NCBI RefSeq assembly: GCF_027011145.1
Contig: NZ_JALVAO010000056.1
Location: 1 to 54,369 of the forward strand
Source: Thermococcus sp.
GTDB taxonomy: Archaea; Methanobacteriota_B; Thermococci; Thermococcales; Thermococcaceae
Length of the DNA: 54,369 nt
Direction: 5' to 3'
Positions 7,982 through 16,449 of this stretch are shown piece after piece (the stretch's first letter is position 1; each line of letters starts with the position of its first letter). The notes beneath the pieces are model-generated. The model was not told the origin of the DNA. It did no database searches and was given only the letters and a program-made list of their open reading frames with translations. The position numbers and the translations under genes were made by a program.

Positions 7982-8325
7982 TTCCTAGCGACCTCCACAA
8001 TCTTTGCTGTGATGAGAAGTGTGACTGTGAAGCTAACAACAAGTGCTATGGATATTGGCAAGAGTTGGGATTCTATGAGGGTTAGATAAGTTACTATCCC
8101 AACTCCGGGGGGAACGAAGAAAATACTCATGTTCTTTACAAAGAGCTCGGCTTCGCTCTCAACCCACTCAATCTGTATTCCACCATTGAACAGAGCAAGG
8201 AGCAAAAGTAACATTCCAACAACACTTCCGGGAATGGGTAGTCTAAGGGTCGAGCTAATGAATTCTCCTAGGGCATAGAACCCAAATATTATTGCCATTC
8301 CTCTGTATGGTTTCAAGGACGTCAT
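7978..8325 (-). CDS. lrgA: LrgA/CidA-family holin-like membrane protein
   Basis: A 115-residue protein with four predicted membrane segments and the family segment LPIPGSVVGMLLLLLAL, followed by FFVPPGVGIVTY. It is the small partner of LrgB. A second in-frame ATG at 8298 (MAIIFG) is possible. The ATG at 8325 lies about 26 bases below a TATAT element at 8347-8355 and lacks a ribosome binding site, so a separate leaderless lrgAB transcript is likely in addition to any readthrough from the isomerase gene. LrgA and LrgB probably act as one transporter; the substrate is unknown. Confidence 0.85.
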   Translation of the reverse strand: MTSLKPYRGMAIIFGFYALGEFISSTLRLPIPGSVVGMLLLLLALFNGGIQIEWVESEAELFVKNMSIFFVPPGVGIVTYLTLIESQLLPISIALVVSFTVTLLITAKIVEVARK

Positions 8326-8346
8326 AGAAAGAACTAGGTGTTTGAA

Positions 8347-8355
8347 ATATAAAAA
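8347..8355 (-). promoter_or_regulatory. Candidate lrgAB promoter (TATA box)
   Basis: On the minus strand the sequence reads TTTTTATAT directly after the stop codon of the isomerase-like gene. Its centre is about 26 bases before the lrgA start codon, the distance expected for an archaeal leaderless promoter. This would let lrgAB be expressed apart from the upstream sugar genes. Confidence 0.45.
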
Positions 8356-9816
8356 TCATAGTTCCTCGAGGAACGTCTTAACATCTATCCTGTCATTAAG
8401 GTTTACTGCTTTAATTCCCCATAGTCTTGCTATAAACTTAATCTCTTCCCTGTAGTCCCCCGGCACTGCCGAGAGATGGTTTGCTCCCATGACTGTTATG
8501 AACAATTCTTTGTTGAGAGGATTCTTGATAGCGGTATGAGGCCACTGTTTTCCCCAGAGAAGCTTGTTTTCTATATCCTCTCCAATTTCAACACCTTCTC
8601 CGAGAAAGTAGAGTAAGTAGTACCTACCGCCTCTCCGGATAAGTCTTGCGATGGTGAAAGTTGCAGGGGGTGTGCGATAGCCTAAAGCCGCTCCGCTCTT
8701 ACCCTGACATTGCCCCCTTAGAGTTGTTGCACGTAGGTTTTCCTCGGGGTCTTCACTAAGCTTTGCGTAGTAGAGGGAAGATGCGCCACAGTTTGCTATA
8801 ATTACGATATTGTCATCTACGTATTTAATATCTCCAAAGAGTGGTGGCTTTCCACTGAGGAGGTAGAGTACTGACGAACTTATCGTGCCTTTGATATCCC
8901 CCTCACATGTCGCTGGGATTACTGGTTTTTCACCTTCACCATCTAATGGGAACGGAAGGAAAGCTGGGATAAAACAGGCTGTTGTCCCGTAAACTTCGCT
9001 CAGTTCTGGTTGACACTTTATTGAAACACCGACAATGTTCTCGTTGATCAGCCTCTTTGTAGCGAGATAGAGTCTTATCTGTCTCTTTAAGCTCTCTGGA
9101 GTTAACATTTTCCCATCGAATTCGACATTCGTTTTTGAAATCAGCCATGAATAAAAACTTTCCACGATATCGTCCTCAATGTTTTCAGCGTTCTTAATGA
9201 TAAGGTATTGATCCAGCATAAGGAAGTCTCCGATCAGTCTTTTTATCCTTGGAATATCGTCCATGAGATGTTCCATTCCAAGGGTGTATGGTGATCCGAA
9301 CAGAACAATCTTGGATCTTGACAGCTTTTTAACAGCTTCAACAGCCCTGGCCCAAGATTTCACTTTCTCTGTGTCCCCCTTTAATCTAGAATGTCTCAGA
9401 GCGTATTCGTTTACGGCACTTTCCCACAGCGACGCCCCCACAGATGTTATGCATGTACTCCCAGCCCAAGCGGGATCATCGTCTGCATACAGGAGAATTG
9501 GCATATTGGCTTCCCTTACAAAGGCCGTTATGAGGTTGCTCTCCGTCCAGTGCCAGAGGCCAAATATTACCCCGGAGGCGCCTTTAGATGATGCTATGCT
9601 TGCAGCCTTTATGCTTTCTTCCATCGAGTCTATTCCGAAGTTCCCTCCTTTTTCGAGTATCTCGTACTTTCCTAGTTCTTTGTTTATATCCAAAACTTCA
9701 AAACCTGAGTCCTGTAGAGTGCGGATCAACTGCAAGTGCTTGTTTTTTAGTGCTTTTTCTCTCTCGATGGCAAGCGATGTTGGTCTGGGGTCTGTATAAG
9801 TTGCAACCGCGAGCAT
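8356..9816 (-). CDS. L-fucose/L-arabinose isomerase-family protein
   Basis: The 486-residue protein belongs to the COG2407-type group of fucose/arabinose isomerases. It has an N-terminal alpha/beta region (GVIFGLWHWTESNL; LLYADDDPAWAGSTC) and a C-terminal FucI-like barrel (GQCQGKSGAALGYRTPP...FTIARLIRRGG...YYLLYFLGEG). Such enzymes convert an aldose to a ketose using a divalent metal. The exact sugar cannot be read from sequence, and catalysis is not certain because this group contains non-canonical members. It follows the MalK-like gene by 10 bases, with GAGGTGG before the ATG. Paired with the PfkB kinase on the other arm of the cluster, an isomerise-then-phosphorylate route is a reasonable inference. 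Confidence 0.75.
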   Translation of the reverse strand: MLAVATYTDPRPTSLAIEREKALKNKHLQLIRTLQDSGFEVLDINKELGKYEILEKGGNFGIDSMEESIKAASIASSKGASGVIFGLWHWTESNLITAFVREANMPILLYADDDPAWAGSTCITSVGASLWESAVNEYALRHSRLKGDTEKVKSWARAVEAVKKLSRSKIVLFGSPYTLGMEHLMDDIPRIKRLIGDFLMLDQYLIIKNAENIEDDIVESFYSWLISKTNVEFDGKMLTPESLKRQIRLYLATKRLINENIVGVSIKCQPELSEVYGTTACFIPAFLPFPLDGEGEKPVIPATCEGDIKGTISSSVLYLLSGKPPLFGDIKYVDDNIVIIANCGASSLYYAKLSEDPEENLRATTLRGQCQGKSGAALGYRTPPATFTIARLIRRGGRYYLLYFLGEGVEIGEDIENKLLWGKQWPHTAIKNPLNKELFITVMGANHLSAVPGDYREEIKFIARLWGIKAVNLNDRIDVKTFLEEL

Positions 9817-9826
9817 TCATGCCACC

Positions 9827-10933
9827 TCAAAATATTGCATCTCCACTTTCCCTAAATAAGTGTGCCTTCCTGATGTTGAGAACCAGCTTTATTTTAGAGC
9901 CCTCCCTTGCTTTCGATTCTGGTGGAAGTGAAGCTGTGAGGGAATGCTCACCTATTGAAACGTGAACTATCTTTTCGTTTCCTAGGTTTTCAAGTATTTC
10001 GACACGGCCAACTACTGTGTTTTCCTCGTCTTGAATTGGCGACAATTCAGCGTCATAAATATCTTCGGGGCGGATACCCAAGGTCAGTGTTTTTCCCACG
10101 TAATCCTTTGAAATTTCAAACTGATCAGGAGTTAATCGGAGTAAAAACTCTCCAAAGTCCATTCTACCGTCTTCAAGAAGGGTTCCCTTAAGGAAATTCA
10201 TTGGAGGTGTTCCTATAAAACCTGCAACAAACGTGTTTGAAGGCTTGTTGTAGACTTCTTCCGGCGTTCCGACTTGTTGAAGGACACCAATGTTTATAAC
10301 TGCAATTCTGTCTCCCATTGTCATGGCCTCAACTTGGTCATGTGTAACATAGATTGTAGTTACTCCCAGTTGTTTTTGAAGTTTCTTCAATTCAGCGCGC
10401 ATTTTTACTCTAAGTTTTGCATCTAAGTTGCTTAGAGGTTCATCCATTAGAAAGACTTGGGGTTTCCTTATTATTGCCCTCCCAAGCGCAACTCTTTGTC
10501 TCTGTCCCCCGCTTAACTCCCTCGGTTTTCTCTTAAGGAGTTCGGTTAGTCCAAGGAGTTCCGCAACCTCTCTGACCCTCCTGTCTATTTCATTCTTTGG
10601 AACCTTCCTAAGTTTGAGGGGGAAGGCTATGTTGTCATAAACTGTCATGTGAGGATAAAGGGCATAGCTCTGAAAGACCATGGCGATGTCCCTATCTTTG
10701 GGTGGAACGAATACATCTTTTTCTGGATCGGCTACAAGTCGATCTCCTATGTATATTTGGCCTCGGGTTGGTTCCTCTAGACCTGCAATCATTCTCAGGG
10801 TTGTTGTTTTTCCGCACCCACTTGGTCCTAGGAGAATCATAAATTCCCCATCTTTGACCTCCAATGTCATGTTTTTAACAGCTACAACATTATCAAACTC
10901 TTTCCAAACGTTTATAAGGCGAACACCGGCCAT
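9827..10933 (-). CDS. Sugar ABC transporter ATP-binding protein (MalK/UgpC type)
   Basis: A 368-residue CUT1-family ATPase. Visible motifs are Walker A GPSGCGKTT, signature LSGGQRQRVALGRA, Walker B VFLMDEPLSNLDA and the switch YVTHDQVEAM. A C-terminal OB-type regulatory domain of about 130 residues follows (LGIRPEDIYDAEL). The frame is open further upstream to 11008, but ATG at 10933 after GAGGTGTTTATC gives the standard MAGVRLINVWKEF start. It energises the two permeases encoded on the opposite arm of the cluster. It lies 10 bases after trmB, the same trmB-malK order as in the trehalose/maltose operon of Thermococcus litoralis. Confidence 0.93.
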   Translation of the reverse strand: MAGVRLINVWKEFDNVVAVKNMTLEVKDGEFMILLGPSGCGKTTTLRMIAGLEEPTRGQIYIGDRLVADPEKDVFVPPKDRDIAMVFQSYALYPHMTVYDNIAFPLKLRKVPKNEIDRRVREVAELLGLTELLKRKPRELSGGQRQRVALGRAIIRKPQVFLMDEPLSNLDAKLRVKMRAELKKLQKQLGVTTIYVTHDQVEAMTMGDRIAVINIGVLQQVGTPEEVYNKPSNTFVAGFIGTPPMNFLKGTLLEDGRMDFGEFLLRLTPDQFEISKDYVGKTLTLGIRPEDIYDAELSPIQDEENTVVGRVEILENLGNEKIVHVSIGEHSLTASLPPESKAREGSKIKLVLNIRKAHLFRESGDAIF

Positions 10934-10943
10934 GATAAACACC

Positions 10944-11963
10944 TCAGTCCAATATAAGCCGAATTTTTGTTGTTTCGTAATCCTCAAGAACTGCAAACAT
11001 GCCCCCAACTTTCACTATTTTGCCGTTGGTTTTTAAATCAAAATTATCAACGCCCTCCTCAAGTAATACGGTGTAGCCAACTACTTCCCCTGCAAGGGTC
11101 TCTATTTCGTTTGTTGCAAGGTTTCTTCCAATTACCTCAGCGTATATTCTCTTTTTGGGAAGGTATCTCTTTATGATATCAACAGCATGAAACGTTGTAA
11201 AAAACCTAATGTCGTTCTTTCTTTTTATGTCCTCTAAAATGAGTTCCGATTCCTTAAACGCTTCCCTTACAAAGGCGTATTGAGCAAAGATTATTTCGGG
11301 ATACGTTGCTTTAAAACTAGGGGGATTCCGAGGTCTTAAACCGATATTCTGGATATCTATAACTTCTTTTCCATCGAACATCCCTATAAAATGGTTGAGT
11401 TTGTGGAAACGCCGTATGAATAGGTTACCTTTTTTTCGCAATCCATTTAGAGATGTATCTCCTCCGGTATAGAGGGATAACGTAACTCCTCTTAACAGAG
11501 CTTTTTCTAAGTCTCTTTGTATCTTTTCTAAAAACTTCTCAGGGGCTACAAGAATTATCTCGTACTTGCTGTTTTCTATGGACTCTTTAACCATCTCAAT
11601 GGCTTCTTCTATATCTGTCGTACGCCATATAGCCGGTCTTTCTTGATCTTTTCTTTTTGACTTTGAGAGTTCTTCTTCGAATAATTTCTGGAGATCATCT
11701 ATTTCATTTTTTAAGCGCATAAATGATATAGCTGGAGAAAACGCTGCATAAACCCTTGGTGTTCCCTCAACTTCTGTAACAAAACCTCTCGCTTTGAGTG
11801 TAGTTACCGTATCGTAAACTCTATTGTATGGAATTCCACTTTCCTCTGAAATTTCCCTGGCTGTACTTGGTCCATTTACAAGAAGGGTCCAATAAGTTAA
11901 AACTTCATATTTAGTAAAGCCGAGCCTTGCCATTGCCCTCATGATTTTGTCGCTTGGTCCCAC
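10944..11963 (-). CDS. trmB: TrmB-family sugar-responsive transcriptional regulator
   Basis: This 339-residue protein has an N-terminal winged helix (FTKYEVLTYWTLL, NGPSTAREISEESGIPYNRVYDTV). A coiled linker, the RPAIWR segment and a C-terminal sugar-binding domain follow (KLNHFIGMFDGKEVIDIQN, PPSFKATYPEIIFAQY, VKVGGMFAVLEDYE). Length and motifs fit TrmB of T. litoralis and Pyrococcus closely, where it represses maltose/trehalose transporter operons and is released by sugar. It starts with GTG after GAGGAGGGTG. ATG at 11942 is an alternative. As the first leftward gene, facing the transporter operon across a shared control region, it probably regulates both arms. Whether it is TrmB itself or a paralogue needs phylogeny. 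Confidence 0.9.
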   Translation of the reverse strand: MGPSDKIMRAMARLGFTKYEVLTYWTLLVNGPSTAREISEESGIPYNRVYDTVTTLKARGFVTEVEGTPRVYAAFSPAISFMRLKNEIDDLQKLFEEELSKSKRKDQERPAIWRTTDIEEAIEMVKESIENSKYEIILVAPEKFLEKIQRDLEKALLRGVTLSLYTGGDTSLNGLRKKGNLFIRRFHKLNHFIGMFDGKEVIDIQNIGLRPRNPPSFKATYPEIIFAQYAFVREAFKESELILEDIKRKNDIRFFTTFHAVDIIKRYLPKKRIYAEVIGRNLATNEIETLAGEVVGYTVLLEEGVDNFDLKTNGKIVKVGGMFAVLEDYETTKIRLILD

Positions 11964-12205
11964 TTGTAAACACCCTCCTCATTTTGGAATGTCTCCCTAC
12001 ATTAGGTTTACTTTCTTGTTTGCTTTTGTATATACTTTTAGTAAACAATATGGGAAAATAATATATAAACATTTCTTTTTTGGTCTCCTCTTATTGATAC
12101 GCTAATGTTCTATTATGTCTTTTAAACATCGACTTTTGCCGGAATCCAAAAACTATATATATACCAAAAGTAAATACAGCATGAAAATTATTTGGGGGCT
12201 TCCTC
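11964..12205. promoter_or_regulatory. Divergent control region of the sugar regulon
   Basis: This 242-base AT-rich gap separates trmB (leftward) from the sugar-binding protein gene (rightward). Rightward, ACTATATATATACC at 12152-12165 is a strong TATA box about 45 bases before the ATG at 12206. Leftward, TATATAC-like boxes lie near 12026-12036 and 12058-12071. A perfect 11-base palindrome, TACTTTTAGTA, sits at 12033-12043. The pattern TATAC-N4-AGTAAAYA occurs at 12031-12047 and again at 12160-12176, each over or next to a TATA box, and GTTTACT at 12006-12012 is an inverted half-site. These are candidate TrmB operators; the TACT/AGTA half-sites recall the operator described for T. litoralis TrmB. 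No gene was found in the gap. Confidence 0.6.
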
Positions 12206-13537
12206 ATGGGTAGGAAAACCTTGAGTATTGCAATGGCTTTTGTTGTTTTACTTGCCGTTGTTGCGGCTGGGTGTATCACAGGTTCAACAACATCTAGTTC
12301 TTCAGCGAGTTCCACAGGTTCTCCGACAACAACAGTTTCCCCCACAACTTCCCAGCAAAAACAGGTTACCGTTGTTATATACGGCCAGTGGGGTGGCGTT
12401 GAGGGCCAGAACTTCGAGAGTGCCCTAAAGGTATATGAGCAGGAGCATCCTAACGTCAAGATAAAGTACGTTGTTCAGTCCAAGCTTAGGGACGCTGTTC
12501 TTACTGAACTTGCTACTGGCTCACCGTCCTTTGACATTGCGATTCTCCCGTGGCCCGCCCTTATAAAGGAATTAGGTCAAAAGGGTCAGCTTGAGCCTCT
12601 AAACAGTATCGTTAGTTACTACAACGGAGAAATTCAAAAAGATCTTCTTAACATGGTTAAGGTCGGGGACACTTACTATGCAATTCCCATAAAAGCTTGG
12701 GCAAAACCAGGAATATGGTATAACGTTCACGATTTTGAGAAGTATAATTTGACACCACCAAAGACCCTCGATCAACTTAAGCAGGACTGTAAGGTGTTTG
12801 AAGAACACGGAATACAGCCTATGGCTAGTGGCGCAGCCGATAAGTGGCCACTCTCAGACATCTTTGAAGCGGTTCTCATCAGAATAGGAGGTCCACAACT
12901 CCACAACGATTTAATGCTCCACAAGGTTAAATGGACTGATCCTCGTGTTCTTGAGGCCTTTAAGATACTTCGCGACCTTATAAAGGAAGGCTGCTACGGT
13001 AACCCCCAGACGGCCATAGGTGAAAAATGGGAAGCCCAAGTTCCAAGGCTCGCCAACGGCCAGGTGGCCATGTACTTTATGGGCAACTGGATTGTTCTCA
13101 TGCTTGAGAAAGAAGGAGCCAAACCGGGAACCGACTTTGGACTGATACCGTTCCCAGTCATAAATCAGAGCGCCAAGTTCGCCATTGTTGCAGGTGGAGA
13201 CTGGGTGGTTATTCCAAAGAACGCCCCACACAAAGAAGCTGCCATGGAGCTCGCTAAGTGGCTCGCCGGACCGCAGTATCAAGAGATCATGGTCAAAAAG
13301 AAAGGCTACCTCGCCCCTAACCTCAAGGTTCCTCTTAGTGCCTACGATCCGATGGACGCTAAGGTAGTTGAATGGATGAAGGAGTATGGTATTGTACCTG
13401 ATCTCGATGACAACGCACCACCGGGGTTCCAGCCCATAATCTGGAACAAGCTCTTTGAGTTCTGGGCTAATCCTGACAATTACAAGCAGATAGCCGAACA
13501 GCTTGAGCAGTATGCTGAGCAGTACTACAAATCATGA
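12206..13537 (+). CDS. Sugar ABC transporter substrate-binding lipoprotein
   Basis: A 443-residue extracellular binding protein of the CUT1 (MalE-like) class. A signal peptide ends in a lipobox AAGC with Cys23. A Ser/Thr-rich linker of about 25 residues follows, as is common and often glycosylated in Thermococcales. The bilobed domain has VTVVIYGQWGG at its start and GQVAMYFMGNWIV in the second lobe. It should capture an oligosaccharide outside the cell for the permeases that follow. ATG 12206 is preceded by TTGGGGGC, about 23 bases downstream of the predicted transcription start. It is the first gene of the rightward arm; ligand identity is unknown. Confidence 0.92.
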   Translation: MGRKTLSIAMAFVVLLAVVAAGCITGSTTSSSSASSTGSPTTTVSPTTSQQKQVTVVIYGQWGGVEGQNFESALKVYEQEHPNVKIKYVVQSKLRDAVLTELATGSPSFDIAILPWPALIKELGQKGQLEPLNSIVSYYNGEIQKDLLNMVKVGDTYYAIPIKAWAKPGIWYNVHDFEKYNLTPPKTLDQLKQDCKVFEEHGIQPMASGAADKWPLSDIFEAVLIRIGGPQLHNDLMLHKVKWTDPRVLEAFKILRDLIKEGCYGNPQTAIGEKWEAQVPRLANGQVAMYFMGNWIVLMLEKEGAKPGTDFGLIPFPVINQSAKFAIVAGGDWVVIPKNAPHKEAAMELAKWLAGPQYQEIMVKKKGYLAPNLKVPLSAYDPMDAKVVEWMKEYGIVPDLDDNAPPGFQPIIWNKLFEFWANPDNYKQIAEQLEQYAEQYYKS

Positions 13538-13548
13538 GGTGAAAAGGA

Positions 13549-14436
13549 ATGGGCGGAAGGAGATGGTTGACTAAAGATTTCTTTATCCTGATGACGCCCG
13601 CTTTTGTACTTCTTTTAGTTTTTATCATATATCCTCTGTTTAACACATTTTATCTCAGCTTTACACATTGGGATGGAATGACGTCTCCAAAATTCGTTGG
13701 GCTCGCAAACTACCGAGAGATGATTCATGATCAGCTATTTTGGACGTCTGTTAAAAACAACTTCTTTATCTTCATAGTGTTTCTCCCCCTTGTTACTATC
13801 ATAGGGTTGGGTTTTGCAGTTCTTCTTCATAATAAAGCTGTAGTTGGGAGAAACGTTCTTAGAGGTCTTGTAATGCTTGGCATGGTTATGCCTATGACCG
13901 TTGTTGGTATTGTCTGGATGCTACTTCTTGATCCTCATGCTGGAATCGTGAATAAGATTCTTGAAATGGTTGGTGTTGCTCCTAGGGCATGGATACAAGA
14001 TCCTTCAACTGCTATTTACTTTGTCATAATAGGTTCTCTCTGGGCGTGGCAAGGCTTCACAACAACGGTTTTTCTTGCAGGACTTGAGGGATTGGACGTT
14101 GAAGTTCTCGAAGCCGCGTGGATTGATGGGGCTAACGCTTGGCAGAGATTTAGATATGTTATTCTGCCTCTATTGAAGCCCGCTCTAATAGTTGTTGTCA
14201 CGATGAGTGCAATCTATATTCTTAAGGTATTTGATCTTATCTACGTGCTCTCGGGCGGAGAGTCCGTTCCAATGTATTTGTTTGTGCTGGCGTACATAGT
14301 TTACTACGAGATCTTCTACAACTTCCGGTGGGGTTATGCTGCTGCCATAGCGACACTGCTCACAGTCTCGGTCTTTGTGTTCTCACTGGGAATGTTGAAA
14401 AGAATGATAAGTGAGAGGGGTGTTGAGAGTGGTTAA
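13549..14436 (+). CDS. Sugar ABC transporter permease (MalF type)
   Basis: A 295-residue integral membrane protein with six predicted segments. The cytoplasmic EAA loop EAAWIDGANAWQRFRYVILP contacts the ATPase. It follows the binding protein gene by 11 bases with GAGGTGAAAAGGA before the ATG, and overlaps the next permease gene. Together with the second permease and the MalK-like ATPase encoded at 9827-10933 it forms a CUT1 importer for oligosaccharides or glycosides. Confidence 0.93.
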   Translation: MGGRRWLTKDFFILMTPAFVLLLVFIIYPLFNTFYLSFTHWDGMTSPKFVGLANYREMIHDQLFWTSVKNNFFIFIVFLPLVTIIGLGFAVLLHNKAVVGRNVLRGLVMLGMVMPMTVVGIVWMLLLDPHAGIVNKILEMVGVAPRAWIQDPSTAIYFVIIGSLWAWQGFTTTVFLAGLEGLDVEVLEAAWIDGANAWQRFRYVILPLLKPALIVVVTMSAIYILKVFDLIYVLSGGESVPMYLFVLAYIVYYEIFYNFRWGYAAAIATLLTVSVFVFSLGMLKRMISERGVESG

Positions 14437-15253
14437 GGTTAGCACAAGGTACAAGGTCTCTATAAACCTAGTAGCTTGGTTGATCGGAGTAATCCTTTTT
14501 ATACCTCTCCTTGCGTTGATTATGGCATCGGTCAGACCATTCGCGGAGATTGTCAATGGATGGTGGAATCTTCACAATGCCCATTTCACGCTCGTGAATT
14601 ACAAACAGGTTTGGGATGCTGGTTTCTGGAGGTATATTCTTAATTCTCTTCTTATTGCAACCTTTGCAACGATCTTACCAATTCTTATAGCGGGCATGGC
14701 TGCATATGGTTTTACGTCCTTCAGTTTTCCAGTTAAGACTTTACTCTTTCTAACGCTTGTTGCTATTCAGGTCGTTCCTCAGCAGGCAGTTATAGTCCCC
14801 CTTCTTAAGCTCTTCAGGGATCTCCATATGTACAACCAATACTATGGGATAATCCTCGTTCATTCAACTTTCGCACTTCCATGGACGATCTTTTTCCTCC
14901 GTAATTTCTTCAAAGCGATTCCTAAGGACTATGAGGAAGCTGCAAGAATAGATGGTCTTGGCGACGTTGGAATATATTTTAGAATCATACTTCCTATCGC
15001 ACTTCCTGCAGTGATAAGCGTGGCAGTTGTTCAGTTTATCTTTGTCTGGCAAGACCTGTTCTTTGCACTAACTCTGCTTCGTCCAGACAAGTGGCCGGTC
15101 TCAGCTGGAGTCACGACTTTTATAAGTCGCTATAATCCCAACTGGGGTCAGTTAACAGCTGCAGGGACTCTCTCAATAATAGTCCCAATACTTGTGTACG
15201 TGTTGCTTCAGAAATATTACATGAAAGGTGTTACTGGGGGAATCAAAGGATGA
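14411..15253 (+). CDS. Sugar ABC transporter permease (MalG type)
   Basis: A protein of up to 280 residues with six membrane segments and the EAA loop EEAARIDGLGDVGIYFRIILP. It is the second half of the CUT1 translocation pore. The start is ambiguous: GTG codons at 14411, 14420 and 14429 are all in frame. The last has GAGGGGTG as a well-placed ribosome binding site, so the true N-terminus may be six residues shorter. The gene overlaps the upstream permease gene, and its stop overlaps the ATG of the glycosidase gene (ATGA), a sign of translational coupling. Confidence 0.92.
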   Translation: MRGVLRVVKVSTRYKVSINLVAWLIGVILFIPLLALIMASVRPFAEIVNGWWNLHNAHFTLVNYKQVWDAGFWRYILNSLLIATFATILPILIAGMAAYGFTSFSFPVKTLLFLTLVAIQVVPQQAVIVPLLKLFRDLHMYNQYYGIILVHSTFALPWTIFFLRNFFKAIPKDYEEAARIDGLGDVGIYFRIILPIALPAVISVAVVQFIFVWQDLFFALTLLRPDKWPVSAGVTTFISRYNPNWGQLTAAGTLSIIVPILVYVLLQKYYMKGVTGGIKG

Positions 15254-16449
15254 GTGAGGATTTTTTATTAGGCGTGAACTACTGGCCGAGGACGAAGGCT
15301 ATGTACTGGTGGAAGGCCTTTGACAAAAATGAAGTTTATGAGGATTTCACTAGTATAAGGGATATTGGACTCAAGCTTGTTAGGATTTTTCTTCTCTGGG
15401 AAGATTTTCAGCCAAAACCGGAAATTGTTTCTGATTCTGCTCTCTCAAATCTCGGTACCGTTCTTGACATAGCAGACGAGCTTGGACTTAAAGTGATCCC
15501 CACGTTCTTTGTGGGACATATGAGTGGAGTTAACTGGCTTCCTCCGTGGTTGCTTTCGGACAAGCCCCATGAAAGGTTCCTGACGTATTCCAATGGAAGG
15601 CTTGTTGATCTAGGGGCAACCAACATATATGAAGATCCAGCCGTACTAGAAGCTGAAAAACTTCTAGTTGAGACTGTTGGGCGAGAGTTCTCCTCCCACA
15701 AAGCCATTCATAGCTGGGATATTTCAAATGAGATTGATAACGTTTTAATCCCAAGAACACCCGAAGTTGCCCTGAAGTGGCTTTCATTCATCTATGAAAC
15801 TCTTAAAGAGGTTTCCTCCAAGCCGATAACGTTTGGAGTACACCAAGAAGACATTGAGGGGGATAAACATTTTCGCATTCCGGATATAGCGCCATGGAAC
15901 GACTATCTCTGTATGCACGCTTACTCGGTCTACTCTGGATTTACCAATCCCCTAGATCCATATTTTGTTCCTTTTGCATGTGTGCTCACTAGGGAACTTG
16001 GAAATAAAGAAGTGCTTATGGAAGAGTTTGGGATGCCAACAACACAGGAGAAAACAAAAAGAATTCGCTCAGCAACGGGAAAAGAAATAAGATTTCACTA
16101 TCTAATAAACGAGAGAGAGGCCTCCACATGGCTCGAAAAGACAGTAAGACTTTTGCAAATCTTTGGATGCATGGGGGCAGTTTATTGGAACTTTTCTGAC
16201 TACCATCCAAGTCTGTGGCAGAAGCCTCCTTTTGATCGAGCAATTCACGAGAGGTTCTTTGGTCTTTTCAGAAGTGACGGAACACCAAAATCTCTAGTGT
16301 TCGTTCTTAAAAGGCTAAGCGAGGATCCAGACCCTCCCCAAAGAATTGAACCCAATCTTAATGTCCCAGAGAACTATTATTCAAATCCAAAGGAAAACTT
16401 AAAGCTACTTTACGCCCAGTTCAGGGAGGCAGTAGGTGATGACATATGA
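15250..16449 (+). CDS. Intracellular clan GH-A glycoside hydrolase (endo-mannanase/GH5-like)
   Basis: The 399-residue protein has no signal peptide, so it acts inside the cell on imported sugar. Features of the (beta/alpha)8 clan GH-A retaining glycosidases are visible. VRIFLLWEDFQP is an early strand, WDISNEID carries the Asn-Glu pair expected for the acid/base, HAYSVY is an active-site strand, and VLMEEFGMPT carries the expected nucleophile Glu. The overall style resembles COG3934 beta-mannanase-like enzymes, but linkage and sugar cannot be assigned. It overlaps the permease stop (ATGA) and the kinase start (ATGA), so hydrolysis is translationally tied to uptake and phosphorylation. Confidence 0.78.
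   Translation: MSEDFLLGVNYWPRTKAMYWWKAFDKNEVYEDFTSIRDIGLKLVRIFLLWEDFQPKPEIVSDSALSNLGTVLDIADELGLKVIPTFFVGHMSGVNWLPPWLLSDKPHERFLTYSNGRLVDLGATNIYEDPAVLEAEKLLVETVGREFSSHKAIHSWDISNEIDNVLIPRTPEVALKWLSFIYETLKEVSSKPITFGVHQEDIEGDKHFRIPDIAPWNDYLCMHAYSVYSGFTNPLDPYFVPFACVLTRELGNKEVLMEEFGMPTTQEKTKRIRSATGKEIRFHYLINEREASTWLEKTVRLLQIFGCMGAVYWNFSDYHPSLWQKPPFDRAIHERFFGLFRSDGTPKSLVFVLKRLSEDPDPPQRIEPNLNVPENYYSNPKENLKLLYAQFREAVGDDI

Noticed and set aside
11964-12205. Thermococcales glycolytic motif (TATCAC-N5-GTGATA) in the sugar control region
   Set aside because: No such sequence could be found there or elsewhere in the window; the repeated elements present have TACT/AGTA-type half-sites instead.
12181-12205. 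ATG at 12181 as an upstream start of the sugar-binding protein or a leader peptide
   Set aside because: It is out of frame with the binding protein (25 bases upstream), has no ribosome binding site and lies at the predicted transcription start.
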